A stretch of DNA of 64,000 nucleotides, taken from contig JAOZVV010000016.1 in the NCBI GenBank assembly GCA_025869365.1, forward strand, positions 20,534 through 84,533, given 5' to 3'. This DNA is from Pseudonocardia sp. Its GTDB lineage: Bacteria > Actinomycetota > Actinomycetes > Mycobacteriales > Pseudonocardiaceae. The notes below the pieces were generated by a model that saw only the letters and a list, made by a program, of their open reading frames with translations, made no database searches and was not told the DNA's origin. The position numbers were made by a program, and so were the translations under genes. Of this stretch, positions 52,003 to 61,813 are shown piece by piece (the stretch's first letter is position 1; each line of letters starts with the position of its first letter).

Positions 52003-53247
52003 TCATCGGATGAGCTCTTGCGTGACCGTGGCCAGGGCCACCGCGCCCTGGTGGCAGTCCTCCGGGTCCGCGTGCTCGGCCGGGGAGTGCGAGATCCCGG
52101 TCGGGTTGCGGACGTAGAGCATCGCCGCCGGGATGCCGGCCGAGGCGAGGATGCCGGCGTCGTGGCCCGCCCCCGTCGGCAGGATCGGCGCGTCGTCCAG
52201 GAGCCCGGCGAGGCGGGCCGCGAGGCCCCCGTCGAACGTCGTCGCCGCCGTCCAGGACTCCTTCGCCACGGTCCCGCCGTGCTCGCCCGCCGCGGCGATC
52301 ACCTCGGACACCACCGCCATGACCCGCGCCTCGTCGGCGCCGCGCGCGTCGAGCCAGGCCGTGACCCGCGACGGGATCGCGTTGACGGCGTTCGGCTCGA
52401 CCGTGACCTTCCCGCAGGTCGCGACGGCGCCGTTCCGCTCCGCCGCCGCCCGGATCCGCTGGACGACCGCCGCCAGCGCGAGCATCGGGTCCTCCCGGTC
52501 CGCGAGCCGGGTGGTCCCCGCGTGGTCCGCACGGCCGGGCAGCGTGATCCGCCACCGCCCGTGCGGACGGATCGCGGAGCCGACGGCGACGGCCCGGCCG
52601 AGGTCGACGAGCCCGCGGCCCTGTTCGACGTGCAGCTCGACGTAGGTGCCGATCCGGCGCAGCGTCTCCTCGTCCCGCCCGATCCCGGCCGGGTCGTGCC
52701 CGGCGCGGGCCATCGCCTCGGCCATCGTGACGCCGTCGGCGTCCGTGAGCGCGCGGGCCGCGTCCGGGGTGAGCGCGCCGGTGAGCAGGCGCGACCCGGC
52801 ACACGCGATGCCGAACCGGGCGCCCTCCTCGTCCGCGAAGTGGGCGACCGCGAGCGGCCGGGCCGGGCGCACACCGCGGGCCCGCAGGTCGTCCAGCGCC
52901 GCGAACGCGGAGACGACGCCGAGCGGGCCGTCGAACGCGCCGCCGTCCGGGACCGAGTCCAGGTGCGAGCCGAGGACGACGCCCGGCCCGTCGGCGTCCG
53001 GGTTCCCCCACCAGGCCCACTGGTTGCCGCAGCGGTCCGTGACCAGGTCCAGCCCGCGGGCCCCGGCCTCCCCGGCGAACCATTCGCGGAGCACCGAGTC
53101 CTCGCGGGTCCACGCGAACCGCCGGTACCCGCCGGAACCCACCCGCCCGACGGGCGCGAGCGCGTCCCACAACCGGTCGAACGTCGTGGAGCCACCACGC
53201 GGTCCAGGGCCCTCAGAGTTCACGTTCCGGCTCCATGACGCGCTCAT
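52003..53247 (-). CDS. M20 amidohydrolase (allantoate amidohydrolase-like) in the hut operon
   Basis: 414-aa M20 zinc amidohydrolase of the allantoate/N-carbamoyl amino acid type: [19 protein letters not shown] (zinc His/Asp), [11 protein letters not shown] (Glu), [24 protein letters not shown] 53247 overlaps the hutU stop (ATGA) and is followed by hutF. No HutG is in the locus, so this enzyme probably cleaves N-formylglutamate (or a carbamoyl/formyl relative). The first ~18 residues ([17 protein letters not shown]) are encoded by an inserted repeat element. Confidence 0.85.
   Translation of the reverse strand: MSASWSRNVNSEGPGPRGGSTTFDRLWDALAPVGRVGSGGYRRFAWTREDSVLREWFAGEAGARGLDLVTDRCGNQWAWWGNPDADGPGVVLGSHLDSVPDGGAFDGPLGVVSAFAALDDLRARGVRPARPLAVAHFADEEGARFGIACAGSRLLTGALTPDAARALTDADGVTMAEAMARAGHDPAGIGRDEETLRRIGTYVELHVEQGRGLVDLGRAVAVGSAIRPHGRWRITLPGRADHAGTTRLADREDPMLALAAVVQRIRAAAERNGAVATCGKVTVEPNAVNAIPSRVTAWLDARGADEARVMAVVSEVIAAAGEHGGTVAKESWTAATTFDGGLAARLAGLLDDAPILPTGAGHDAGILASAGIPAAMLYVRNPTGISHSPAEHADPEDCHQGAVALATVTQELIR
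53186..53242. repeat. Degenerate GGCTCCA element inside the M20 gene start
   Basis: GTGGAGCCACCACGC (53186-53200) and GGCTCCATGACGCG (53228-53241) face each other. The latter is identical to the hutF start sequence on the opposite strand. Lies within coding codons 2-20. Confidence 0.7.
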
Positions 53248-54899
53248 CCCTCGCTCATGGGGACGCGGATCCCGTGCGTCCCCGCGGTCTCGCGGGCCTC
53301 GTCGTAGCCCGCGTCGACGTGCCGGCTCACCCCCGTCGCCGGGTCGTTGGTCAGCACGCGCTCGATCTTGGCCGCCGCGAGCTCCGTCCCGTCCGCGACG
53401 GTGACCTGGCCCGCGTGGATCGAGCGGCCGATGCCCACCCCGCCGCCGTGGTGAATGGACACCCATGTCGCGCCGGACGCGGTGTTGACCAGCGCGTTGA
53501 GCAACGGCCAGTCCGCGATCGCGTCCGAGCCGTCGAGCATGGACTCGGTCTCCCGGTAGGGCGAGGCGACTGAGCCGGTGTCCAGATGGTCCCGCCCGAT
53601 CACGATCGGCGCGCCGACCTCCCCGGAGGCGACCATCTCGTTGAACCGCACACCCGCGACGTCCCGCTCGCCCTGGCCCAGCCAGCAGATCCGGGCGGGC
53701 AGCCCCTGGAACGCGACGCGCTCCTGGGCCGCGCGGATCCAGCGGTGCAACCGGTCGTTGTCCGGGAACAGCCGCAGCACGGCCTCGTCGGTCGCGCGGA
53801 TGTCCGCCGGGTCCCCGGAGAGGGCGGCCCAGCGGAACGGGCCCTTGCCCTCGCAGAACAGCGGCCGGATGTAGGCGGGGACGAAGCCGGGGAAGGCGAA
53901 CGCGTCCGCGAAGCCGCCGCGCCGCGCCTCGTCCCGGATGGAGTTGCCGTAGTCGAAGACCTCCGCGCCCGCCTTCGCGAACCCGACCATCGCCTCGACG
54001 TGCCGGGCCATCGACTCCCGCGCCCGGTCCGTGAACTCCTCGGGCTTGGCGGCCGCGTGGTCCGCCCAGTCCGCCAACGCGACACCGATCGGCAGGTAGG
54101 AGAGCGGGTCGTGCGCGGAGGTCTGGTCCGTGACGACATCGGCCTCCACCCCGCGACGGAGCAGTTCCGGGAGCACGGTGGCGCAGTTGCCGACGAGCCC
54201 GACGGACAGGGCCTGCCCCGCGGCCTTGCTCTGCGCACACCGGCGCACCGCCTCGTCGAGCGATCCCGCGAGCTCGTCGAGGTAGCGGTGCTCGACCCGG
54301 CGCCGCAGCCGCGCCTCGTCGACGTCGACGACCAGGCAGACCCCGCCGTTGAGCGTCACCGCGAGGGGCTGCGCGCCGCCCATGCCCCCGCACCCCCCGG
54401 TGACGGTCAGCGTCCCGGCGAGGGTGCCGCCGAACCTCTTGTCCGCGACGGCGGCGAAGGTCTCGTAGGTGCCCTGCAGGATCCCCTGGGTGCCGATGTA
54501 GATCCACGAACCGGCCGTCATCTGGCCGTACATGGTCAGGCCGAGCTGCTCGAGCCGGCGGAACTCCGGCCAGGTCGCCCAGTCCCCCACCAGGTTCGAG
54601 TTCGCGATCAGCACCCGCGGCGCCCACTCGTGGGTGCGCATGACGCCCACCGGCCGGCCGGACTGCACGAGCATCGTCTCGTCGTCCTCCAGCGTGGTCA
54701 GGGTGCGGACGAGCGCGTCGAAGGAGCGCCAGTCCCGCGCCGCGCGGCCGGTGCCGCCGTAGACGACCAGGTCGTCCGGCCGCTCGGCCACCTCGGGATC
54801 GAGGTTGTTCATCAGCATCCGCAGCGGGGCCTCGGTCTGCCAGCTGCGGGCGGTGAGGGTCGTGCCGCGCGGTGCGCGGACGGGACGGGCGCCTTCCAT
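53244..54899 (-). CDS. hutU: Urocanate hydratase
   Basis: 551-aa NAD-dependent urocanate hydratase, full family length. Recognisable: [39 protein letters not shown] (NAD loop), [20 protein letters not shown] (conserved Cys region) and [14 protein letters not shown] 54899 with GAGGAGG. It follows hutH by 40 bases and is coupled to the M20 gene. Confidence 0.95.
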   Translation of the reverse strand: MEGARPVRAPRGTTLTARSWQTEAPLRMLMNNLDPEVAERPDDLVVYGGTGRAARDWRSFDALVRTLTTLEDDETMLVQSGRPVGVMRTHEWAPRVLIANSNLVGDWATWPEFRRLEQLGLTMYGQMTAGSWIYIGTQGILQGTYETFAAVADKRFGGTLAGTLTVTGGCGGMGGAQPLAVTLNGGVCLVVDVDEARLRRRVEHRYLDELAGSLDEAVRRCAQSKAAGQALSVGLVGNCATVLPELLRRGVEADVVTDQTSAHDPLSYLPIGVALADWADHAAAKPEEFTDRARESMARHVEAMVGFAKAGAEVFDYGNSIRDEARRGGFADAFAFPGFVPAYIRPLFCEGKGPFRWAALSGDPADIRATDEAVLRLFPDNDRLHRWIRAAQERVAFQGLPARICWLGQGERDVAGVRFNEMVASGEVGAPIVIGRDHLDTGSVASPYRETESMLDGSDAIADWPLLNALVNTASGATWVSIHHGGGVGIGRSIHAGQVTVADGTELAAAKIERVLTNDPATGVSRHVDAGYDEARETAGTHGIRVPMSEG

Positions 54900-54939
54900 G
54901 GTGGTACCTCCTCGTCGGGCAGGTGGGCTGCCGGGCGCG

Positions 54940-56511
54940 TCAGCGCAGGGGGCCGGTGACCGTCTCGGCGGCGGCCAGGGCGGAGCCGTTCGCCACGAGG
55001 GCGACGGCGGCGGCGATCTCGGGGGCGAGGTGGCGGTCCGGGCCGGGGCCCTCGACCGTCTCGCGGAGCAGGTCCCGCACCGCGGCGGTGGCCGGGGCGG
55101 GGGTCAGCGGGGCACGCAGGTCCAGGGCCCGCGCGGCGGTGAGGACCTCGATCGCGACGACCCGCTGCAGGCCGTCGATCGCGGTCCGCAGCTTGCGCGC
55201 GGCGGCCCAGCCCATCGACACGTGGTCCTCCTGCATCGCACTCGACGGGATCGAGTCCACGGAGGCGGGGACGGCGAGCCGCTTGAGCTCGGAGACGATC
55301 CCGGCCTGCGTGTACTGGGCGATCATGTGCCCGGAGTCCACCCCGGCGTCGTGGGCGAGGAAGGCCGGCAGGCCGTGGTTGCGGGCGACGTCGAGGAACC
55401 GGTCCGTGCGCCGCTCGCTGATCGACGCCAGGTCCGCGACGGCGATGGCGAGGAAGTCCAGCACGTACCCGACGGGGGCGCCGTGGAAGTTCCCGTTGCT
55501 CTCCACCCGCCCGTCGACGGTGACGACCGGGTTGTCGATCGCCGAGGCCAGTTCCGCGTCCGCGACGGTCTCGGCGTGCGCCACGGTGTCCCGCACCGCC
55601 CCGTGCACCTGGGGCGTGCACCGCAGCGAGTAGGCGTCCTGGACCCGGGTGCAGTCCGGCCCGCGGTGGCTCGCCATGATCGACGACCCGACGAGCAGCG
55701 CGCGCAGGTTGGCCGCGCTCGCCGCCTGCCCGGGGTGCGGGCGCAGCGCGATCAGGTCCTCGGCGAAGGCGGCGTCCGTCCCGAGCTGGGCCTCCACGCT
55801 CATCGCCGCGGCGAGATCGGCCGTGGCCACCAGTCGTCGCAGGTCGTGGCAGGCGAGGACGAGCATGCCGAGCATGCCGTCCGTGCCGTTGATCAGCGCG
55901 AGGCCCTCCTTCTCCCGCAGGGTCACCGGGGTGAGGCCCGCGGCGGCGAGGGCGTCCGCGGCCGGCAGCCGCCGCCCGTCGGCGTCCCGGACCTCGCCCT
56001 CCCCCGTCACCGCGAGCGCGCAGTGCGCGAGCGGCGCGAGGTCCCCGGAGCATCCGAGCGAGCCGTACTCGTGCACCACCGGGGTGAGCCCGGCGTCGAT
56101 CAGCGCGGCGTAGGCCCGCGCGGTCTCCAGCCGGACGCCGGTGCGGGCGGTCAGCATCGTCGACAGCCGGAGCAGCATCAGCGCCCGGACGACCTCGGCC
56201 TCCACCTCCGGTCCCGAGCCGGCGGCGTGCGAACGGACGAGGTTGCGCTGCAGGTCCATCCGCTTGTCGCCGGGAATGTGCCGGGTCGCGAGCGCACCGA
56301 ACCCGGTGGAGACGCCGTAGTGCGGGACGACGTCCCCCGCGAGCTCCTCGATCACCCGTCTCGTCTCGCGGACGGCCGCCTCGCAGGCCGGGTCGAGGAG
56401 GAGCCGGGCCCGGTCCCGGGCGACGGCGACGACCTCCGCCCGGGTCAGGGGGCCGGATCCGACGGTGACCGTTCCCAGGAAGGGGTCGGGCACGGGGAGG
56501 GTCTGCAGCAC
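54940..56511 (-). CDS. hutH: Histidine ammonia-lyase
   Basis: 523-aa enzyme deaminating histidine to urocanate. The MIO cofactor triad is Cys154-Ser-Gly (GCSGDLAPL) rather than Ala-Ser-Gly; I believe this variant occurs in other actinobacterial HutH proteins. [27 protein letters not shown] and [14 protein letters not shown] are intact. First gene of the hut operon. The 74-base gap to the divergent IclR gene holds the promoters. Confidence 0.94.
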   Translation of the reverse strand: MLQTLPVPDPFLGTVTVGSGPLTRAEVVAVARDRARLLLDPACEAAVRETRRVIEELAGDVVPHYGVSTGFGALATRHIPGDKRMDLQRNLVRSHAAGSGPEVEAEVVRALMLLRLSTMLTARTGVRLETARAYAALIDAGLTPVVHEYGSLGCSGDLAPLAHCALAVTGEGEVRDADGRRLPAADALAAAGLTPVTLREKEGLALINGTDGMLGMLVLACHDLRRLVATADLAAAMSVEAQLGTDAAFAEDLIALRPHPGQAASAANLRALLVGSSIMASHRGPDCTRVQDAYSLRCTPQVHGAVRDTVAHAETVADAELASAIDNPVVTVDGRVESNGNFHGAPVGYVLDFLAIAVADLASISERRTDRFLDVARNHGLPAFLAHDAGVDSGHMIAQYTQAGIVSELKRLAVPASVDSIPSSAMQEDHVSMGWAAARKLRTAIDGLQRVVAIEVLTAARALDLRAPLTPAPATAAVRDLLRETVEGPGPDRHLAPEIAAAVALVANGSALAAAETVTGPLR

Positions 56512-56585
56512 GTCCAGAACACAACACCCGTCGTGCCCGTCACACCAGGGGATCGGGCGATCGCCGTCTGGTATCCCGGACAGTT

Positions 56586-57344
56586 GTGACGCCCCGTGTC
56601 CCCGCCGCCGCCCACACCCTGGCGATCCTGCGCCACCTGGCCCGCCAGGCCGGTCCCGTTCCCGCCGCGGCGATCGCCCGGGACCTCGGCCTCCCCCGGT
56701 CCACGACCTACCAGCTGCTCACGACGCTGGCGGACGAGTCGTTCGTCGTCCACCTGGAGGACGAACGGCGCTATGCCCTGGGCCTGTCCGCCTACGAGCT
56801 CGGCACGGGTTACCTGCGGCAGGCGCCGTTGCAGCGCCTCGCGCGCGTCCCGCTCGCCCGGCTCGTGGACCGGACCGGGTTCACCGCCCACCTCGGCGTG
56901 CTGCACGGGCGGGACGTCGTCTACCTCATCGAGGAACGCGCGCCGGGCCGCCCGCCGCTGGTCACCGACGTCGACGTGCGGTTGCCGGCGAGCCTGACCG
57001 CGAGCGGCCGGGCACTGCTCGCCGCACTGCCCGCCGCCCAGGTCCGCGCCCTCTATCCGACGCCGGCGGCCTTCGTGGTCCGGCACGACCTCGGTCCGCG
57101 CTCCCCGACGGCCCTGCGGCGGCTGCTCGTGCAGGTCCGCCGGGACGGTGTCGCCACCGAGGACGGCGAGGTCACGCCCGGTTTCGCGTCCGTCGCCGTC
57201 GCGGTGCTCGACCATCTGGACCAGCCGGTCGCGAGCGTCGCCGTGACCTTCTCCTCCGCGGACGAGGCGGACCGCGCCGGGATCGTCGCCGAGGTGGTGC
57301 GGACCGCCCGGGCGGTGCGGAACCGGATGGTGGGCGCCGGGTGA
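56586..57344 (+). CDS. IclR-family regulator (likely hut regulator)
   Basis: 252-aa IclR protein: N-terminal winged helix (AAAIARDLGLPRSTTYQLLTTL, about residues 25-46) and C-terminal ligand domain (GRDVVYLIEE, LTASGRALLAAL). GTG 56586. Divergent from hutH, so it probably controls histidine use with urocanate or a later intermediate as signal; ligand not shown by sequence. Confidence 0.87.
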   Translation: MTPRVPAAAHTLAILRHLARQAGPVPAAAIARDLGLPRSTTYQLLTTLADESFVVHLEDERRYALGLSAYELGTGYLRQAPLQRLARVPLARLVDRTGFTAHLGVLHGRDVVYLIEERAPGRPPLVTDVDVRLPASLTASGRALLAALPAAQVRALYPTPAAFVVRHDLGPRSPTALRRLLVQVRRDGVATEDGEVTPGFASVAVAVLDHLDQPVASVAVTFSSADEADRAGIVAEVVRTARAVRNRMVGAG

Positions 57345-57351
57345 ACGAGAC

Positions 57352-58146
57352 TCAGGGCAGGATCGAGTCCACGTACCCGCCGTCCACCCGCACCGCACCC
57401 CCGGTCGTCGCCGAGGCGAGGTCCGAGCTGAGGTAGACGACCATGTTCGCGATCTCGACCGGCTCGATCAGCCGCTGCAGCAGGGACTGCGGGCGGTGCT
57501 CGAGCATGAACCTGCGCTGCGCCTCGTCCCAGGGCAGGTCGTCGCCCACCAGTTCGGCCACGAAGTCCTCCACCCCGCCGGTGTGCGTCGGCCCCGCCAG
57601 CACCGAGTTCACCGTGACGCCGGTGCCGGCCGCCGCCTTGGCGAAGCCGCGGGTGACGGCCAGCTGCGCGGTCTTGGTGACGCCGTAGTGCACCATCTCC
57701 ACCGGCGTCACCACGGACGAGTCGCTGGAGATCGACAGCACCCGGCCGAAGCCGCGCTCCATCATCCCGGGCAGGTACGCCCTGGTCAGCCGGATCCCCG
57801 CGAGCACGTTGACGTCGAAGTAGCGGCGCCACTCGGCGTCGTCGATCTCCAGGACCGGGGCCGCACCGAAGATCCCGAGGTTGTTCACCAGGACGTCCAC
57901 GGACGGCAGCGCGGCGATCAGCCCGGCGGCGCCCCCGTCGTCCGCGACGTCCGCCGCGATCCCCCGCAGCCGCGCCTCCGGGACGGCCTCCCGGATCGCC
58001 GCGACGGCCGCGTCGACGCGCTCGGTGCTCCGCCCGTTGACCACGACCTCGGCCCCCGCCTGGGCGAGGCGGGTCGCGATCGCGTGCCCGATGCCCTGGG
58101 TCGAGCCGGTGACCAGGGCCGTACGTCCGCTCAGATCGATGTCCAC
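57352..58146 (-). CDS. SDR-family oxidoreductase
   Basis: 264-aa classical SDR: TGSTQGIG cofactor loop (residues 14-21), NNLGIFG, SISSDSS and catalytic YGVTK (about residue 155), VDGGYVDS near the end. NAD(P)H preference not clear. ATG 58146. Stop is eight bases from the convergent IclR stop; it may belong to the ABC gene group upstream, but the gap of 61 bases leaves this open. Confidence 0.9.
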   Translation of the reverse strand: MDIDLSGRTALVTGSTQGIGHAIATRLAQAGAEVVVNGRSTERVDAAVAAIREAVPEARLRGIAADVADDGGAAGLIAALPSVDVLVNNLGIFGAAPVLEIDDAEWRRYFDVNVLAGIRLTRAYLPGMMERGFGRVLSISSDSSVVTPVEMVHYGVTKTAQLAVTRGFAKAAAGTGVTVNSVLAGPTHTGGVEDFVAELVGDDLPWDEAQRRFMLEHRPQSLLQRLIEPVEIANMVVYLSSDLASATTGGAVRVDGGYVDSILP

Positions 58147-58207
58147 GCCGGGTGCAAGTCCGCGGCACGCCCCGTTCTTCCGCGGAGGCGCCGCGGACGC
58201 GAGCGCG

Positions 58208-59845
58208 TCACGCTCCCCCGGCGATCACCTCCGCGGCCCGCCGGCCCCCGGCGATCGCCGCCAGCAGGTCCCGCGTGTACTCGTTCTCCGGCGCCTCGAA
58301 CAGCTCCTCGGTGGGCCGGCACTCCAGCACCCGGCCGTCCCGCATCACCGCCACGCGGTGCGCGATCCGGCGCACGACGGACAGGTCGTGGGAGATGAAC
58401 AGGTAGGTCAGGCCGCTGTCCCGCTGCAGCTCCTGCAGCAGGTCCAGGACCTGGGCCTGCACGGACACGTCCAGCGCGGAGACCGGTTCGTCGCACACCA
58501 CGAGATCCGGGGACAGGGCGAGGGCGCGGGCGATGGCGATGCGCTGGCGCTGTCCGCCGGACAGCTCCACGGGCCGGCGCTGCAGCACCGACGCGGGCAG
58601 GGCGACCCGTTCCACCAGCTGCGCCGCCCGCTGCCGCTGCTCCGCCGCGGACCCGACCTTGAACGCCCGCAGCGGCTCGGTGACGACCTCCTCCACCGAG
58701 AACTTCGGGTCCAGCGACGCGTACGGGTTCTGGTACACGAGCTGGGCGCGGCGGCGCAGCTCGCGCCACGGACGCCCGCGCGCGGTGGTGATGTCCGTGC
58801 CGTCGAAGAGCACCTGGCCGCCGGTCGGGTCCGCGAGTCGCAGGACCAGCCGGGCGGTGGTGGACTTGCCCGACCCGGACTCGCCCACCAGCGCGAGCGT
58901 CTCGCCGCGGTCCACGGTGAAGCTGACGTCGTCGACGGCGCGGAGCGTCCCGTGCCGGCCGGGCAGCGGGAACTCCTTGACCAGGTTCCGGACCTCGACG
59001 ACCGGGGTGCCCGTGGGCTCGGGCCGCGAGGTCGGGACGCGGACGTCGGAGGCGAGGCCGGGGGCCGCGGCGAGCAGCCGCCGGGTGTAGGCGTCCTGCG
59101 GGTCCCCGAGGATCTGCGCGACCGGACCCTGCTCGACGATCCGCCCGCCGGACATGACCGCGATCCGGTCCGCCCGGTCCGCGGCGACGCCGAGGTCGTG
59201 GGTGATCAGCAGGACCGACGTGCCGGAGGCGCTCGTCAGCTCCCCGAGATGGTCCAGGATGCGCCGCTGCACGGTGGCGTCGAGCGCGCTGGTGGGCTCG
59301 TCCGCGATCAGCAGGCCGGGGCTCGCCGCGATCGCGATCGCGATCAGCACCCGCTGCCGCATACCGCCGGAGAGCTCGTGCGGGTACTGCCCGGCGCGCA
59401 CCTCGGGGTCCGGCAGGCCGGCGCGGCGCAGCAGCTCGACCGCCTCGATCGGGGCCGAGCGGCGGTCCGCCAGCCCGTGCACGCGCAGCGCCTCGCCGAC
59501 CTGGACGCCGATCTTCGTCACGGGGTTCAGGGACACCGTCGGGTCCTGCGGGACGAGGCCGATCTCCTTGCCGCGCACCGAGCGGAAGGCCTTCTCGGAC
59601 AGCCCGGTGAGCTCGCGCCCGCCGAGACGGACGGTGCCGGAGTCCACCCGTCCGGTGCCGGGCAGCAGCCCGACCACGGCCTGGGCGAGCGTGGACTTGC
59701 CCGAACCGGACTCGCCCACCACCGCGACGACCTCGCCGCGCCCGACCGTCAGGGACACCCCGCGCACCGCGTGCAGCGGTCCCAGCGCGGTCCCGTAGGA
59801 GATGTGGACGTCCTCGATCTCGAGCAGCGGATCCCCGTCCGTCAT
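58208..59845 (-). CDS. Dipeptide/oligopeptide ABC transporter, fused ATPases
   Basis: 545-aa protein with two complete ABC domains: Walker A GESGSGKST twice (about residues 44 and 320), signature LSGGMRQR and LSGGQRQR, Walker B LLIADEPTS and LVVCDEPVS. DppD- and DppF-type halves are fused, which is common in actinobacteria. ATG 59845 overlaps the permease stop. Last gene of the importer operon; works at the inner face of the membrane. Confidence 0.93.
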   Translation of the reverse strand: MTDGDPLLEIEDVHISYGTALGPLHAVRGVSLTVGRGEVVAVVGESGSGKSTLAQAVVGLLPGTGRVDSGTVRLGGRELTGLSEKAFRSVRGKEIGLVPQDPTVSLNPVTKIGVQVGEALRVHGLADRRSAPIEAVELLRRAGLPDPEVRAGQYPHELSGGMRQRVLIAIAIAASPGLLIADEPTSALDATVQRRILDHLGELTSASGTSVLLITHDLGVAADRADRIAVMSGGRIVEQGPVAQILGDPQDAYTRRLLAAAPGLASDVRVPTSRPEPTGTPVVEVRNLVKEFPLPGRHGTLRAVDDVSFTVDRGETLALVGESGSGKSTTARLVLRLADPTGGQVLFDGTDITTARGRPWRELRRRAQLVYQNPYASLDPKFSVEEVVTEPLRAFKVGSAAEQRQRAAQLVERVALPASVLQRRPVELSGGQRQRIAIARALALSPDLVVCDEPVSALDVSVQAQVLDLLQELQRDSGLTYLFISHDLSVVRRIAHRVAVMRDGRVLECRPTEELFEAPENEYTRDLLAAIAGGRRAAEVIAGGA

Positions 59846-60756
59846 CGGGCCCTCCTCCACTCGCCGTCGAGCGCCCGCGAGATGCGGTTGACCGACAGCA
59901 CCGTCGCGGCGATCGCGATGCCCGGCATCGCGCAGAGCCACCAGGACCCGGCGAGGTAGTTGCGGCCCTCGGCGATCAGCGAGCCCCATTCCGGCGCGGG
60001 CGGCGGGGCGCCGTAGCCGAGGAAGCTCAGCGAGGAGATGGCCAGGATCGCGAGCCCGAACTCCAGCACCGCCAGGACCAGCACGGGGCCGGCGGCGTTG
60101 GGCAGGACGTGCCGCCAGAGCGTCACGTACCAGCGGGTGCCGACGGCCCGGGCCGCCTCGACGTAGGTCGAGGTCCGGATCCGCAACGTCTCCGAGCGCA
60201 TCACCCGGGCGAAGTTGGCCACGCTCGCGATGCCGACCGCGATCGCGACCTTCACCGTGCCGTAGCCGAGCGCGGTGATCAACGCGAGCGACAGCAGCAC
60301 GGCGGGGATGGCGAGCAGGACGTCGACGACGCGCATCAGCGCCTCGTCCACCCAGCCGCGGACGAACCCGGCGAGCAGCCCGAGCACTCCCCCGACGACC
60401 AGCGCGACCGCGACCGCGATCACCGTGGCCTGCAGCGACAGCGCGGCCCCGTGCACGACCCGGGTGTAGACGTCTCGCCCCAGGTAGTCCGTCCCGAGCA
60501 GGTGCCCGGCTCCCGGGGGTCTCAGCTTGTCCGCGACGACGCCGACGTTCGGGTCCCCGGACGCCAGGACCGACGGCGCGAACGCGGCGATCAGCACCAG
60601 GATCACCGTGATCGACGCCAGCACCAGGCCGGGCCGCCGCACCGCGAAGCGCAGGGCGCGGGTGGCCTTCTCCCGGCGCGTCGCGGCGCGCGGGACGGCC
60701 ACCGCAGCGCCCGGGTCCTCCGGCGTCGTGACCTCCCTGAGCAGCAGTTCGGTCAT
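59842..60756 (-). CDS. Dipeptide/oligopeptide ABC transporter permease (DppC-like)
   Basis: 304-aa permease with about six membrane segments, an N-terminal DppC-type extension, GTDYLGRDVYTRVVHG and the EAA loop EAARAVGT...WRHVLPN. ATG 60756 with GGGGAGG upstream. A 13-codon frame bridges it to the previous permease gene. Confidence 0.92.
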   Translation of the reverse strand: MTELLLREVTTPEDPGAAVAVPRAATRREKATRALRFAVRRPGLVLASITVILVLIAAFAPSVLASGDPNVGVVADKLRPPGAGHLLGTDYLGRDVYTRVVHGAALSLQATVIAVAVALVVGGVLGLLAGFVRGWVDEALMRVVDVLLAIPAVLLSLALITALGYGTVKVAIAVGIASVANFARVMRSETLRIRTSTYVEAARAVGTRWYVTLWRHVLPNAAGPVLVLAVLEFGLAILAISSLSFLGYGAPPPAPEWGSLIAEGRNYLAGSWWLCAMPGIAIAATVLSVNRISRALDGEWRRAR

Positions 60757-60794
60757 GACTCGGCCTCCCCGGGGACGATCTCCTCGGTGGTCAT
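60753..60794 (-). CDS. Possible 13-codon coupling ORF
   Basis: ATG (60792-60794) overlaps the stop of the first permease gene and TGA (60753-60755) overlaps the ATG of the next, encoding MTTEEIVPGEAES. Its internal GGGGAGG is the ribosome site of the next gene. Probably a translational bridge or chance. Confidence 0.2.
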   Translation of the reverse strand: MTTEEIVPGEAES

Positions 60795-61813
60795 CGGGAA
60801 CCTCCACCGGTCGCGATACGCGGGTCCAGCACCGGATAGACCAGGTCCACCAGCAGGTTCACGGCCACGAACACGGCCGCTGCGAAGACGACGATGCCCT
60901 GCACCACCGGGATGTCCTGCACCCCGACCGCGCTGACGGTGAGCCGGCCCAGCCCGGGCCGGGTGAACACCGTCTCGACGACGACGGACCCGGCGAGCAG
61001 GTTCCCCACGACGTATCCCAGCACGGTCAGCGCGGGCAGGGCGGCGTTGCGCAGGGCGTGCCGCAGGTGGATCGCGACCCGCCCGACGCCCTTCGCCCGC
61101 GCCGTCACGACGTAGGGCTCCTCCAGCGTCTGGTCCAGGCTCTTGGCCAGCACCTGGGCGACCAGCGCGCCGGTCGGCAGGCCGAGTGTGACGGCCGGGA
61201 GGATCAGTGCCTCCGGCCCGCGGGCCCCGACCGACGGCAGCAGCCCGAGCCCGAACGAGAAGATCTGCACCAGCATCAGCCCCACCCAGAACACCGGGAG
61301 GGACACCGCGAGCGAGGGCAGCGCCATCAGCACCTGCCGCAGCCACGCGGCGCGGGTGTAGGTGGCGACCAGTGCCACCGCCCCGCCGACGACGATCGCG
61401 AAGGCCAGCCCGGCCAGCGAGATCTGGACGGTGGGCGGCAGGGCGTCGAGGATCGCGCCGCGCACGTCCTGCCCGGTCTGGATCGACGCGCCGAAGTCCC
61501 CGTGCAGCGCGGCCCAGAGCCGCTCGCCGTACTGCACGATCAGCGGCTGGTCCAGGCCGTAGCGGGCGCGGAGCGCGTCGAGCTGCGCGGGATCGAGCGG
61601 CTCGCCGTCCAGCCCGCCGCCCGCCATCGTCGCCACCGGGTCACCCGGCAGCAGGTAGAGCACGATGAACGAGACGGTGAACGCCGCCCAGAGCACGCCG
61701 ATCGCGAGCGCGACCCGGCGGAGGAGGTAGCGCGCGAGCGGCGGGAGACCCCGCGACGAGGCGGACGCCGCGGGGGGACCCGTCGTCGGGCCGGTCGTCA
61801 CGGGGGCCGTCAC
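60791..61813 (-). CDS. Dipeptide/oligopeptide ABC transporter permease (DppB-like)
   Basis: 340-aa permease with N-terminal ARYLLRRVALAIGVLWAAF membrane segment, PGDP-type loop YLLPGDPVATM, and EAA-like loop (TARAKGVGR...LRHALRN). About six helices. GTG 61813 overlaps the stop of the binding-protein gene. Confidence 0.92.
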   Translation of the reverse strand: MTAPVTTGPTTGPPAASASSRGLPPLARYLLRRVALAIGVLWAAFTVSFIVLYLLPGDPVATMAGGGLDGEPLDPAQLDALRARYGLDQPLIVQYGERLWAALHGDFGASIQTGQDVRGAILDALPPTVQISLAGLAFAIVVGGAVALVATYTRAAWLRQVLMALPSLAVSLPVFWVGLMLVQIFSFGLGLLPSVGARGPEALILPAVTLGLPTGALVAQVLAKSLDQTLEEPYVVTARAKGVGRVAIHLRHALRNAALPALTVLGYVVGNLLAGSVVVETVFTRPGLGRLTVSAVGVQDIPVVQGIVVFAAAVFVAVNLLVDLVYPVLDPRIATGGGSR

